Shown: positions 44,927-56,431, numbered from the stretch's first letter. The stretch is DNA of 64,000 nucleotides from Amblyomma americanum (GCF_052857255.1 NC_135497.1:545886531-545950530), one strand, 5' to 3'. Notes: generated by a model not told the origin, from the sequence alone. Numbers and translations are program-made.

Positions 44927-46705
44927 TGGTAACACAAACCTTCTCCATATCAAAGAATACTGCTAGACAGTGTTGTTTAAGTATGAATGCTTCTCTAATT
45001 GTATTTTCGAGGCAGACGAGATGGTCAGTTGTTGAACAAGATTTTTTTTTAGCCCAACTTGGTGGATGACGAGAAGTTTAAGAGATTGAAGAACAAAATC
45101 AGCCTGGTATTCACAACACTTTCAAACAATTTAGCGAGACAGCTAGTAAGGGCTTTTGGTCTATAGCTACTCGGGGACGTTGGTGGCGTTCCAGGTTTTA
45201 GGAATGGTACTATAATGGCTTTTTCTTACTCCTCAGGTATTTTTTCTTCTATGAATATTTTATTAAAGAAATTCAAAAGTGCTTCTATGGCAGGCTGGGA
45301 AAGATGGGCAAGCATTTCATAGTGTATTTGGTCGTGTCCAGAAGCAGTTTTTTTGCCGGCATACAGCAGTTTATTTTTTGGAGGGTAATTACACTATTGT
45401 ATTTTTCATCCGCACCTCCACTCGGGTGCCTCTGTTTTTCGGCCGTGCTATTGTATTTGAGAAATGACTGGCCGTAGTGTGAACTTGAAACTGCAGCAAA
45501 GTGCTCCCCCAATATGTCTGCCTGTTCTATATTTGTTTGTGTATCGGGTGTTGTCAAAAAAGGAACTGTGAAGGGTGAGTAGCTACCATTTAATTTTAGA
45601 TCTTTCTCCCACATTTTTTTCAATGGGGTTGAACTATTTATAGAAGACACGTAACTTTCCAGGATAATTTTTTGGCATTGCGCCAAATATATCCGGCTTG
45701 TGCCCTCGCATTTCTGAAAAGAATAATGTTCTCGTGTGTTGAGTATCTGCGAAAGACTCCCCAGTCTTTATTCTGTTGTTTTTTTGCTTCTTTGCATTCA
45801 CGTGTGTACGACACTTCGTAGTTCTGGCGGACCACTCCTGTGGATATTGGAATTGATAGATGTGCGGCAGTAAGAACGCATGTTGTAAACATTTTATTGA
45901 TTTAGTTTACGCTGATATTTTCTAAAGCAATATTCTCTAAACTGGCCTTTTCTGTAAACAATTCCCAGTCAGCTGCATGTAACTTCCAACGCCGTGGTTT
46001 GGTTGCAATGACAGCTGGCGAGGATGAAAGGCTTATGACAGGAAATCGTCGCTTTCATACAGGTTGTCAAGAACATCTCATTTAAAAGTGGTAAAAACAC
46101 TTGAACAAAAAACAAATCTAGGCAGCTCATTTTCCCTATGCTTGGAGAACAGTGACTGTGTTTGCCTGATTTCAGGAGGCAGACATTGTTGCAGAGCATA
46201 GAATCTAAAATCCGGCCTCTGATGTCCGTTTGCTCACTTCCCCAAAACGAAGAGTGAGCATTAAAATTCCCAACTAAAAGATTGTTCCGGCAGTTGTATT
46301 AAAAGACTTTCTCAATAGTGAAGTGTGATGGGTAGGTGAGGTTCAATGTATATGGAACATACCGCTATTGTTTTGAAATCGAGGGCTGAGAGAAACGGGT
46401 TATATGAGGCTTTAAGGTCGATTCTCCGAGTTGCAACGCCCCCCTGAACCACAATAGCGGCATCTATTTGAGTTCGCTCGATCGCAGCGAAAGACTTGGT
46501 ACTTTTTAAGAATATTTTTTTGTGGTCCTAGGCTGGTTTCCTGGAGAAAGAGTGTTACCGGGGAGAATAAAATTTAAATATCCGTTACGTCAGTGCAGTT
46601 TAAAAGTCCACAACCTTTCCATTGAACTAGACAATTCATAATTGCAGAATACTAGATAAGTTTTAGAAATTAGGTTTGTGGGTCTTTTAAACCTGTTATA
46701 GGGAC

Positions 46706-47946
46706 TTAATTCCTTTTTTTTGGGCTCAAGAGAATTTTGCCGCCGCTTCGGCGGAGGCGAGGGAGGAGTTGCGTCCATAACCTCATGAGGGGTGCTGGAG
46801 GACCGCGGCTTCTCCGCGGGTGTGTTCGTTTCAGACCTCCCCGACGGGGGGAACTCGTGCGGGATGCCGACCCATGGACCGGCGCTCCCTGCGTGGGGGG
46901 TGACAGAGCAGCCTTCACTGTCCCTGCCCGGGGCGTGGATGGCCCTGCCATCGGCTCGGTAGAAGCGGCCTCAGCAGGTGCCGGAGTGCTGTGTGGTGCT
47001 ACGCCCCTGCGCACCACCTCAGCAAAGTTGGGTTTTGCTGTGAAGGAGAATGTGTGTGTAAGCGCAAAACGCCTCCTCGCTTCCTTGAATGCAATGTTTT
47101 ACTTTGTCTTTATGGTGATTATCTTTATTTCCTTTTTCCAGGACGGACAGGCAGCGCGCAGCGCGGGGCTGCGTCACATTCATCAGAATGGTGATCCTTC
47201 GAAGCACATTTTGCAGAAGTTTTGCGGCCGCGAGAAACCTGTGAGCCATGGCCGAACCTTTGCCATTTGAAACATCCGCGTGGGTTGGGTATATATGGTC
47301 TTACATTTATTTTCGTGTAGCCGACTTCAGTGCTTTCAGGCTGTGTGCTGGTGTTTAAAGTGAGAATCAGGTGTTTCGTGTCTATTCCCTTGATATCCTT
47401 CCGGATCTTTATCCGCTGAACATTTATGACATCTTGGTTGGAAAGGCCTGCAAGCATTTTCTTTTTTCAGAAAGGTGGATGAAGTCGATTTTAGATATGA
47501 CTCCTCTGACTGTGTTTAGAGATCGGTGTCACGTGACGGAGCCAGGAATCTTCCCTGTAGATACAATGTTTGCAAGCTTTAAAATCTGGACGGTGTCACG
47601 TAGCTCGATCAGCAAGTCGCCGCTGGCCAATTCTGATATCTTGTACCCAAGGCCCAAGGTATATGTCAGGCACTTTACTACCAAAAACGGGGATACAGAT
47701 TTTGCTCGTTTTTCTTCTGCTTGGCTATGGATGACATGAAACTTCAGAAATGATCTTTCTTTTCTGATAAAAATTGTCTGCCTCGTTTCGGTCTCTTTTT
47801 AGAGAGCGATCAGGTTTGGAATGAAGTGGAGCCATAAAAAAATTAAGTTTTTCATCCATGATGCCAGCCGCCCACCATGGAGCCCAACGAGGGGACGGGG
47901 CAGGAACTTGGCAGCAAGTCCTGCCCACGGCAGCTGTACACCTCAA
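46706..47946 (-). pseudogene. LINE family B ORF1, copy 1
   Basis: Begins near MDEKLNFFMAPLHSKPDRSL (about 47860) and continues with an RRM-like region (VINVQRIKIRKDIKGIDTKH, HLILTLNT). Zinc knuckles follow (GCFKWQRFGHGSQ, where one Cys is now Trp; CASKDHHSDECDAAPRC) at about 47290-47170. After a frameshift the C-terminus is Pro/Ser/Ala-rich (47017-46706). This is the I-clade gag-like ORF1 layout. Several frame changes make it non-functional. Confidence 0.75.
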
Positions 47947-48364
47947 TTATAACAAAATATGACACAACTCAGGGTAGTTGGTCACAACAGGTTAACCCTC
48001 GCCGCAAAGAAGGGAAAAAAGTAATTAAGAGAGGAGAAGACAGGACAGTTGTGAGAAAAAATGTAGAAAAGGGAAAGATTAAGGGGAGGATAGGAAAAGG
48101 CGACTGCCGATTTCACCCCGTAGGGTCAGGCCGGAGGTGCCGTCTACAGGAAGCTGGGGCCAAAGTGCTGCGTTGCCTCCGCCGAGGGGCCTTAAAGGTC
48201 AAAACTCCTGGCATCGGCTCAACCACCAGGATTTCCTTTTCCCCGGACACGGCAATGCCACACACCATCATCCCTCTCCGGGAATATCCCTTCGGATTCT
48301 CGGGAACCGGTGGCGTCGCCACTCGCCAATTCCTGCAAGCTGCAGACGCCCCCCTTGCGGGAAA

Positions 48365-49234
48365 ATACTCGATATGCGTCGTCCAACTGTCTTTAAACCG
48401 TCTCAAGACATACACGGTGGCGATGTCACCAAGCCTTTATTTGGAGCCGTTTGTAGCTTTTGCAAGCGTTCCTAATTCTATCGAGGATCACCGTGGACAG
48501 CGGAGAGTAACAGCTGCTCACGGGAAATTTCCAGTGCGTGCGCAAGATGCACAGCACACTGACAAGTGTAAGCGTAGTAGAAGTGCCTGCAATAGAAGCG
48601 AGTGCTTTTCTGTCAAGGCAGCGAAAGTGCACATGGGAACCTCACTACGCAGGCCATGTTTTACCTAATGCTGAAAGGAACTTGGCGTTGTGCGGCTGGT
48701 CGCATCCGTTGCGATCGTTCCAGTGACCGCATCCGAAGTGACCACACGTTGTTTCTGCTATATTCGTTACCGATTTTGATCGCAGTTCCTGTGGCTACTG
48801 TGCATCAAAATACGCTGAAAGTTACACTGCCCCCAAACGTACAATAACGAGTTCAGAACGACGACGCGATTCTTATTGCGAATTCTCGATCAGGGCAAGC
48901 ATACTGACTTCAACAAGCAAGGATGCAGTACAGGCTGCTAACAACCGTCCGTCATTACAACCGAGATAGTCCCATTTTTCAAATAACTCAGATTACATAC
49001 TTTAACTTATTAGTCAGTTATTTGCACTGTCTAAAAAACACCAACGGCAACTATAGTGTTCTGTTGTGTTGTGTTTATGGCACATAGGCAACTGAGGCCA
49101 TCATGAGCCAAGAACAAGGTATAGGAAAAGTCTTTTTTAGAATATTATAGAAATGTTAGAATCATCTCTGCTCTAGGGGCCCTCAAACGTTAATATTACC
49201 CAGTGAACACATACACAAATTTTAGAAATGGCTA
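48365..49234. other. Spacer between the two family B LINEs, no gene seen
   Basis: 870 bp, AT-rich toward the right. No ORF, SINE or array recognised. Confidence 0.5.
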
Positions 49235-49340
49235 CAAGTAAAAGCTTTAAAGAGGGCCGGGTAACCTCAGTAGATTTCCTTGGCTGCGCAAGGGTATCGA
49301 GGCTCCCAACCAATTCAAAATAAAAACCTCAGATTTCTTC

Positions 49341-51913
49341 TCAAGCATGAGAAAGTGGCTGAGGTGTACTAAAATTCAAGCAAACCAGTGGGTGAAAACT
49401 TAGTACCTTGAGAAATCCCGTTTCGTTAAGAAAGCTAAAAACACATGATATATCAACAATTGCATCATCTCCTAAAAGCAGTGCGGGATGAAAAGGAATG
49501 CATTTATTATAAAATTCAGTAAAATACGTTTTTCTCAGTCCTTCCAGTGCCACACAAGAGAATAAAATGTGGTTGACCATGAGTTCTCCGCACTCTTGGC
49601 AAACAGGTTTGTCTAGTTTTTTTAGTAGGAAGTTGTGCGTAAGGTGCGTGTGGCCTATTCGGGGACGGCATAAGACCACTTCCTTGAAACGTTCTTGATG
49701 CACACACGACTTAAATTCACGTAAAACTGGTTTTACCAAGTGTAGTTTATTATTTGCCTCATTGTTTTAAGCCGACTGCCATTTTTTTCTTAGATTCCTT
49801 GCTACTAATTTCATGCAATCATTAAACGGTTTATTTACTTTCTGTATTTCCTTGCCACGAGCTTTACCAGCACACACATCTGCTCTATCATTGCCTTTTA
49901 TTCCCACATGACACGAGACCCAGCAGTTTTATATTTTGTCCTTCAGCTGTGGCAGTTACTATGTTGTGTATGATGTAACCAAGCAGAGGGGAGCTTGCAT
50001 TTTTAGAATGGAGAGCTGTAAGTACGCTTAATGAGTCTGTGTAAATAATCTCATTTTTGAGGTTCTCACTTAGAATTTTTTCTATGGCCACACATACTGC
50101 GTAGCACTCCGCGGTGAAGATGGAGGAACACTGTGGTAGTCTTACTATTTCCTCCGAATACCCTCGCACCGCTGCGCTTCCTACGCAACTATCTGTTTTT
50201 GATCCATCAGTATAAAATCCTGCAAAACTATTGTATTTTTCTTCAACGGCATGGAATTCTTGTATATTGGTTGCTGTGGAGTTAGTTTTTTACGGAAATA
50301 TATAAGAGTGAGGTCACAGATTGCAGGAAAATTGAACTATGGAGGCAGTGGACCATGTCTTCGAGCAATGCCAGGTGATGCATCCATTACGCCGAGGTTT
50401 TTGCACATATCTTCAAAACGCAGGAGAAGTGGCGTTGCAGCTAATGGTTTGTTAAATAGTGTTCTAGATGGACACTTTGTGACTATTTGTTGACAGATAT
50501 GTTTCGGTAGTGAATGAATTTTTAAAATGTACGAGCATGTAAGCTTGGCTCTTCTGTCTGTAAGTGATGGTTCGTTGGTTTCCACATAAAGACTGTTTAT
50601 GGGTGACGTCCTGTATGCACCGGTGGAAAGACGCAAACCTTTATTATGCACTGGATCCAGCCGTCTAATGTGCAATTGCCTTGCTGATCCATAAACTATG
50701 CATCCATAATCTAATGCAGAGCGTACTACAGAGCGATGAATCTGTAAAAGACAAGTCCTATCTGAACCCCATGTTTTCGTGGGAGTACGTTTAGTATATT
50801 CATAGTTTGGAAGCTTTCTTTTTAAGGTGTTTATGTGGGGTAGAAATGTTAGCTTTTGTCGAAAATTATTCCTCGAAATTTGTGCCCATCTTTAACTGGT
50901 AATGCAACTTCATTTAGATACAGGCAGGGATCAGTGTGCAGTCCTCTTATAAGCGAGAACAGAACAGCTACTGACTTTTGCGTGGAAAACTTGAAACCAT
51001 TTTTGTCTGCCCATGTTGTTAGCTTTACTGTCAGCTGTATTTGCCTCTCACACGATGTAACGCTAGAGGATGTGCAAGCAATCTGGAGATCGTCGACATC
51101 GACTGAATACATTATAGACTTTGGAAATTTTGCTAGGGAATTCACTTTTTCTCTACAAAGCGTGGTGCTTAATATGCACCACTGAGGCACGCGTTCTCTT
51201 GAATGAAATTTATAGAAAGAGTGGTGCCCAGGCGTACATGAAATGAACGGTTGGTCAAAAAGTCACTCAAGCATTTCAGCATTCTACGGCGGATGCCGAG
51301 GTCTCCAAGGTCCCAAAGTATGCCAAACCTCCACGTGGTGTCATAGGCTTTCTCTAAACCTAAAAATACTGCAAAGCAGTGTTGCTTGTGTATAAATGAT
51401 TCTCGGACTGTGTTCTCTAGGCGGACTAGATGGTCGGTTGCAGAGAACGCATTTTAAACCCACACTGATGGATGTAAAGAAGATCACGGGATTGTAATAG
51501 AAACATTATTCTGATGTTAAGGATGCTTTCGAAGGATTTGGCGAGTACGCTTGTTAAGGCTATAGTCCTGTAATTGCCAGGGGAGGTAGGTAATTTTCCC
51601 GGCTTCAACAATGGTACAATAATGGCTTTTTTCAAGCCTCCGGTATCTCTCCTGATAACCATATTTTGCTAAAAAATTTCAGAAGCGAGTCCATAGTGGG
51701 TTCGGACAGATGGGCGAGCATTTCGTAATGGACTTCACCTGGTCCTGGCGCGGTCTGTTTACCGGAAGATAGTACGATGTTAATTTCTTGTAGTGTAAAT
51801 GGGCTATTGTACGCTTCGTGAGCACTGCCCGTTATCGGCAGTCTTTCTTTTTCGGCCGTGTTTTTATAGCATAGTGAGAGGAACTAGATACAGTAAGAAA
51901 ATGTTCAACTAAC
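49341..51913 (-). pseudogene. LINE family B ORF2, RT to C-terminus, copy 2
   Basis: From right to left: RT start (51662-51426: AIIVPLLKPGK, NYRTIALTSVLAK), the palm with DVDDLQIACTSSS near 51085, where the usual aromatic before VDD is Asp, then the thumb GLRLSTGAYRTSPINSLYVE (50675-50337). An RNase H piece follows (FTAECYAVCVAIEKIL, IIYTDSLSVLTAL, 50120-50030). The C-terminus is CRPRIGHTHLTHNFLLKK and the knuckle CQECGELMVNHILFSC (49640-49560). Several frameshifts. Confidence 0.82.
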
Positions 51914-51917
51914 ATGT

Positions 51918-52492
51918 TGTTACGTTTCGCCTACGACGCGCGGTATAGCCGGCGCGGATGCAACGGACGCCGGGGCTTCGTTCAAAGTGGCGGTCATTTT
52001 GGGCCCGTTCAGTGCTGCCGTAACGCCTCCCGCCAAGCGCGTCCAGGCAGGTTTCAATGCCACGTGTCGTCGTGTGTGCGTGTGTGTGTGTGTGCATGTT
52101 GGTGCCCACGCTTGTCGAAGCGCGGCAGCCGGGGAGAGGAGCTCCCCAACTGGGAGGCGAGGAGGTCTGACCGGCGCCGGCCCGGCGGACGCGCACGTCA
52201 CGTCTGAACATGTCGGAGCGTCGCCGTATCGGGCGCCTCATCCAGAGCCGTTCCTTCTTGCCCTCGACTCCGAGGGTATAAAAGCCGCTGCCCCGGACGC
52301 CAAAGGGAGACTTCGATTTCTTCCTTCGAGTAACGTGGTCGCCCTGACCGGCTGCTGTTTTGCGATGCCAGAATAAACAAGGTGTTCTGTTGCCAGTCGA
52401 CTCATCCTTTGCCGGGACCTTCGGATGTTTCCAGCTTTGCCCCAGGCCGCTAGGCCAACGCTACCCTTGGGGCTTGCAACCCATTTGCAACA
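51918..52492 (+). repeat. 5' LTR
   Basis: 575 bp, TG...CA ends. Contains a (TG)n run about 52078-52096, a TATA box (TATAAAAG, 52277-52284) and a polyadenylation signal (AATAAA, 52372-52377), in U3-R-U5 order. Confidence 0.97.
52277..52284 (+). promoter_or_regulatory. LTR TATA box
   Basis: TATAAAAG in the 5' LTR, about 88 bp before AATAAA. The same box is at 56789-56796 in the 3' LTR. Transcription of the element probably starts about 25-30 bp downstream. Confidence 0.75.
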
Positions 52493-52494
52493 AC

Positions 52495-52512
52495 TGGTTG
52501 ACAGCGGTGAGA
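52495..52512 (+). other. Primer-binding site
   Basis: TGGTTGACAGCGGTGAGA starts two bases after the 5' LTR. The TGG matches a tRNA CCA end, so the primer tRNA would end ...GCTGTCAACCA. I cannot assign the tRNA. Confidence 0.65.
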
Positions 52513-52805
52513 TCCCGACAACGGAGGCCAGCAGCGAAGATATGCGGTCGACTGTATGCTGAGCAGCACAACGACCATCCGGGAGCAGTGCAACGAGCCC
52601 TGTGTGATGCCTGGTTGCCTGCAGCGGAACGACTGCGCTGAATTCTTGGCTGCGAGGTTTGGTGAGTGCGGGACTTTCTTCTTCTGAGATTTGCCAGGCT
52701 TTGTTAGTGTCAGAAACAGAGCTGGTAATTGTGTTGTCGTTGCTGCCGGGTTAGTTTGCGGCAAGACAATAGTAGGCAGTAGAGAAAGCAGCATTCGGAG
52801 CAGCC

Positions 52806-54077
52806 ATGGATTTGAAGTTGTTGCGCAAACCGAAATTGCTGGAGCTTGCAAGAGAGTTGGGTCTGGATGTCTCAGACAAACTCAGAAAACCAGAACTGCT
52901 AAGGGCTATTCTTGAGTTGGAGGCTGAGGATGACGAGCTGTCGGAATGCCTTGAGACCATTGAGGAGAGGGAGCAAAAAGAGGAGCGCGAACGTAAAGAG
53001 CAAAAAGAGAAAGACGAGCGCGAACGTAAAGAACAAAAAGATAAAGAGAAAGAAGAGCGCGCTTTGGAAATGAAGCGTCTCGACTTAGAGATGGAACGCG
53101 CTCGTAATGGAAGTCAGGCACACGGTGCAGGAGAACGAGTATCGTTCAAAATGACTTACCTGATGCGGCCGTTTAAGCTTGGAGCGGACATTGGTTTGTT
53201 CCTGGTTAACTTTGAGCGAACGTGCGAGAAGCAGGGGTCCTCTCGGGAAACGTGGCCACAGCGCTTGCTCACTTTGTTACCCGGCGAGGCGGCCGACGTA
53301 GTCGCTCGCTTGAAGAGAGAGGAGGCAGAGGATTTCGACCAAGTGAAATCGAGTCTGCTAAAAAAGTACAGGCTGTCAGCGGAGGCGTTCCGTCGGATGT
53401 TTCGGGAAAATGAAAAAGGCAGAAGTGAGTCATATACAGAGTTTGCCTACAGGCTTATGTCAAACATGCAGGAGTGGCTCAAAGAAGAGAAAGCGTTTGG
53501 TGACCACGAGAAAATTCTGCAGTGTTTCGGGCTAGAACAGTTTTATAGTCGGTTACCTGAGAACGTGCGGTACTGGGTCTTGGATAGGCCAGCCGTTAGT
53601 ACAGTGGCTAAAGCCGCCGAGCTAGCCGAGGAGTTTGTGACGCGTCGGGCTCGCGGAGCTAAGGACGGTCAAAAGGGTGAATTTGGCTCCAAGTCTGAGA
53701 GGCCGAAGCTCACACCCATGAGAGCAAGGGGGGACACACGTAATGCGGATGCGAGTGAAAGCAGTCCGACCGAACGTAAGGAGACGGCGGCAGCCGAAGC
53801 CGAACGCAGAAAGCGGTTCGAGACGAGGCAAGCGCGCGTGTGTTATACGTGCCAGAAGCCGGGTCACTTTTCGGCGCAGTGTCCAGAAACAAAAAGAGAA
53901 GTCGTGTGTTTGTCATTATGTAGCACTGACGAGAACATGAAGCTTCTCGAGCCTTATATGCGAGACTTCCTCGTGAACGGGAAAGAGTGCCGAGTGCCCC
54001 GTGATTCCGCAGCTACAATGGATGTAGTTCACCCCTCTTACGTAGAACCCGATATGTTCACGGGCGAGTGCGCATAG
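52806..54077 (+). CDS. Gag, with SCAN-like capsid and protease start
   Basis: 423 codons with a good start context (GCCATGG). Residues 4-38 look like a SAP/HeH-type helix pair (LLELARELGL, LLRAILEL). Residues about 50-95 are a highly charged coiled coil. About 110-280 is a capsid-like domain resembling SCAN, which is itself derived from gypsy-type capsids (FERTCEKQGSSRETWPQRLL, LPENVRYWVLDRP). A CCHC knuckle is at residues 346-359 (CYTCQKPGHFSAQC). The protease then begins, with DSAATMD at residue 400, where D-S/T-G is usual. TAG at 54075 sits where the frame would otherwise continue, probably a mutated Trp codon or a readthrough site. Confidence 0.9.
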   Translation: MDLKLLRKPKLLELARELGLDVSDKLRKPELLRAILELEAEDDELSECLETIEEREQKEERERKEQKEKDERERKEQKDKEKEERALEMKRLDLEMERARNGSQAHGAGERVSFKMTYLMRPFKLGADIGLFLVNFERTCEKQGSSRETWPQRLLTLLPGEAADVVARLKREEAEDFDQVKSSLLKKYRLSAEAFRRMFRENEKGRSESYTEFAYRLMSNMQEWLKEEKAFGDHEKILQCFGLEQFYSRLPENVRYWVLDRPAVSTVAKAAELAEEFVTRRARGAKDGQKGEFGSKSERPKLTPMRARGDTRNADASESSPTERKETAAAEAERRKRFETRQARVCYTCQKPGHFSAQCPETKREVVCLSLCSTDENMKLLEPYMRDFLVNGKECRVPRDSAATMDVVHPSYVEPDMFTGECA

Positions 54078-54185
54078 ATCAAGCAAGCCCTGGAAGCTCA
54101 TAGCGTGTGTCTGCCCGTAGCAAAAGTGCTTATTGAAGGACCTTTCGGAGCACTTGAGACGGAGGCCGTAGTGTCATCTATGCTG

Positions 54186-54206
54186 CCCCCCCCCCCCCCC
54201 CCCCCC
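54186..54206 (+). repeat. 21-C homopolymer with frame change
   Basis: The gag/protease frame runs into this C run and the pol frame leaves it in a different frame. A length change of the run by slippage, or an assembly error, would explain the shift. Confidence 0.9.
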
Positions 54207-55951
54207 AGTACCCGTACCTATTTTCGAACAGGTCCGATCACCTCCTACGCGAGAAGGGGCTTTTGTTTGGTGAGGCTAGCGTTCAGGCCTTAACCAGATC
54301 GAGAGTTCGGGAGCTCGCTGCAAAGGCGGTAGTTGCGGGGCCGACGTTGGCGAACAATGAAAAAGGGTCGGAGGCGCAGCAAGCTGATATTCCGAGCACG
54401 TCAGAACTGGATAAAATTGAGCCTGTAGCGTTGAAGGCACCAGGTACTGGAGAGGAAATGCCCGACACGGGAAAGTTAGAAGAGCTTCCGGTCGAGCTTC
54501 CGGGACTAAGCTCAGTGACGAACAGGGAAGACACCGATCAGGTCATTAGTGACTTAATAATTAAAGCACCGCTGTCGGCTGAGCAGAAAACCGAACTACA
54601 CCAACTCTTACAAGAGTTTCAAGGTCAGTTCTCTGAGAGGCCTGGTAGGACTTCTGTCCTTACTCATGATATAGAACTTACCTCCCCAGAGCCAGTACGA
54701 TCCAAGGCGTACCGGGTGTCACCCCGCCAGCGCGATATTATGGAGGCTGAGGTAAAGAAAATGCTACAGCTCGGTGTTATTGAGGCGGGTGAGAGTGATT
54801 ATACCTCCCCTTTGATTTTAGTTGAGGTACCGGGCAAGGAACCTCGTCCTTGCGTCGACTACCGCAGGCTTAATTCCATCACTAAGGATCAAATTTATCC
54901 GATCCCTAACATCGAGGAGCGCCTTGAGAAGGTTAGTAGCGCTCAGTTTATTTCCACCCTAGATCTTGTCAGGGGTTATTGGCAGGTTCCACTTACAGAA
55001 GAGGCTAGTAGGTATGCGGCGTTCATTTCACCAATGGAAACATTCCGTCCTAAAGTTTTGAGTTTTGGTTTGAAGAACGCGCCATACTGCTTTTCAAGCC
55101 TCATGGACAAAGTGTTGCGGAGACAGGAAGAATTCGCTTTACCGTATTTAGACGACGTAGCGATATTGTCCGCATCCTGGTATGAGCATATGGCACACTT
55201 GCGGGCAATGCTAACCCGCCTGCGCGAAGCGGGCTTGACAGTCAAGGCTCCCAAGTGCCAATTAGCACAGGCCGAGGTTGTCTACCTCGGTCACGTGATT
55301 GGACAGGGTCGTCGCCGCCCCTCTGAAATAAAGGTGGCCGCTGTGCGAGACTTCCCGCAACCGCGCACGAAGACCGATATTCGGTCGTTCTTAGGTGTCG
55401 CCGGCTACTATCAGAGGTACATCCCCAGGTACTCCGATATCGCGGCCCCCCTGACGGATGCTCTAAGAAAAACAGAGCCCCAAACAGTCGTCTGGAGCGA
55501 GACAAAGGAAAGAGCTTTTAGCGCCTTAAAGAGCGCCCTAACAAGCCAGCCTGTGCTACGATCGCCAGACTACACAAAAGGGTTCGTTGTTCAGTGCGAT
55601 GCTAGTGAGCGAGGCATGGGCGTTGTACTGTGCCAACGGGAAAATGGAGCAGTGGAACACCCCGTCCTTTATGCTAGTCGTAAGCTGACCTGTCGTGAGC
55701 AGGCGTACAGCGCCACCGACAAAGAGCGTGCGTGTCTCGTGTGGGCCGTTCAGAAATTGTCATGCTACCTAGCCGGCTCGAGGTTTATCATTGAGACGGA
55801 TCACTGCCCTCTCCAATGGCTGCAGACCATCTCTCCCAAAAATGGCCGCCTCCTGCGCTGGAGCCTCGCTTTGCAACAATATTCCTTTGAGGTGCGTTAC
55901 AAAAAGGGGAGTCTCAACGGTAACGCCGATGGCTTAAGTCGAAGCCCCTAA
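54206..55951 (+). pseudogene. Pol: reverse transcriptase and RNase H, no integrase
   Basis: Open from the C run to TAA at 55949-55951. Begins QYPYLFSNRSDHLLREKG (end of the protease region), then a linker. The RT shows YTSPLILVEVPG, RPCVDYRRLN, FISTLDLVRGYWQVPL, FGLKNAPYCFSSLMD and catalytic PYLDD (YLDD at 55145-55156). RNase H shows VVQCDASERGMG, ATDKERACLVWA and FIIETDHCPLQWL, and ends NGNADGLSRSP. Catalytic residues appear intact. In most gypsy elements an integrase follows RNase H; here the frame stops directly. Separated from gag by one TAG and the C-run frameshift. Confidence 0.9.
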
Positions 55952-56431
55952 CGTGGAAATCCGCCTCAAAGTTGTTTGTTACTGATATTTTATTCCTGAG
56001 GCAGGATTTTTAACATATTGCTTTTGTTTAGTGTTTCAAAGTGATTATGTGCTTTCTAGTGCAATTTTCCAATTTGTGGACGCGTTCTGAGTGCTGCTTG
56101 ACTACTGTAAGGAACTAGGCAGTAGTATAAAAGGGGAAAGAGCCTGGCAGAGCTTAGTGAGGGTTGTCTCGTACTTGCTAACTGAGCGGTTGCGTTTCGG
56201 CTTAGTTCTAACGCTTGCTGGGAACGAGCACAAAAATGGCAACTCTCCCGAAGTGACTTTACAGTGTCCTGTGTGATCCTGAACCTGAGAACGAGGCCTT
56301 CTCTGTGTGCTGCGCTCAAGCCACGTCGAGGGACGACCGGTTTCGATTACGAGCATCATCGGGCGACATCCCTCTGGACAGCGGATGCAGCCCCCTGACC
56401 ATCGGGATCTCCTTCTCCCGGCGGGGCGGTC
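55952..56431 (+). other. Non-coding 3' part of the LTR element
   Basis: 480 bp between the pol stop and the 3' LTR, no long ORF. Contains TATAAAAGGGG at about 56127 and ends CTCCCGGCGGGGCGGTC, a weak G-rich polypurine tract just before the 3' LTR. The missing integrase would normally be coded around here. Confidence 0.7.

Larger units (their letters stand above)
42972..46600 (-). pseudogene. LINE family B ORF2, copy 1
   Basis: Fragments in order on the minus strand: endonuclease (46199-45969, SCLDLFF), linker (YEVSYTRECKEAKKQQNKDWG, 45892-45638), pre-RT segment (SPFTVPFLTTPDTQTNIE, 45590-45530), degraded RT (45250-44100), RNase H remnants, and the C-terminal knuckle CEKCGDEITVHHILFSC (about 43170-43110) followed by PLHPALISV. 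Numerous stops and frameshifts; a palindrome-bearing insertion splits the RT region at 44500. Inactive. Confidence 0.75.
42815..48364 (-). mobile_element. I-like LINE family B, copy 1, near full length
   Basis: Minus-strand element of about 5.1 kb after removing the 427-bp insertion at 44500-44926 and its duplicated TSD. From its 5' end it shows a GC-rich 5' UTR (48364-47870), ORF1 with zinc knuckles, a Pro/Ser-rich ORF1 C-terminus, an endonuclease, RT, RNase H region, C-terminal zinc knuckle and 3' UTR. Copy 2 (49235-59943) aligns over the same extent, which defines both ends. Confidence 0.85.

Noticed and set aside
46737..48668. Plus-strand frames of 177 and 263 codons
   Set aside because: They are antisense to ORF1 and 5' UTR of family B copy 1, whose minus-strand motifs are clear.
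51914..52376. Overlapping GC-rich frames in the LTRs, repeated at 56305-56892
   Set aside because: They are in LTR sequence with promoter and polyadenylation signals, are found twice because LTRs repeat, and show no domain.
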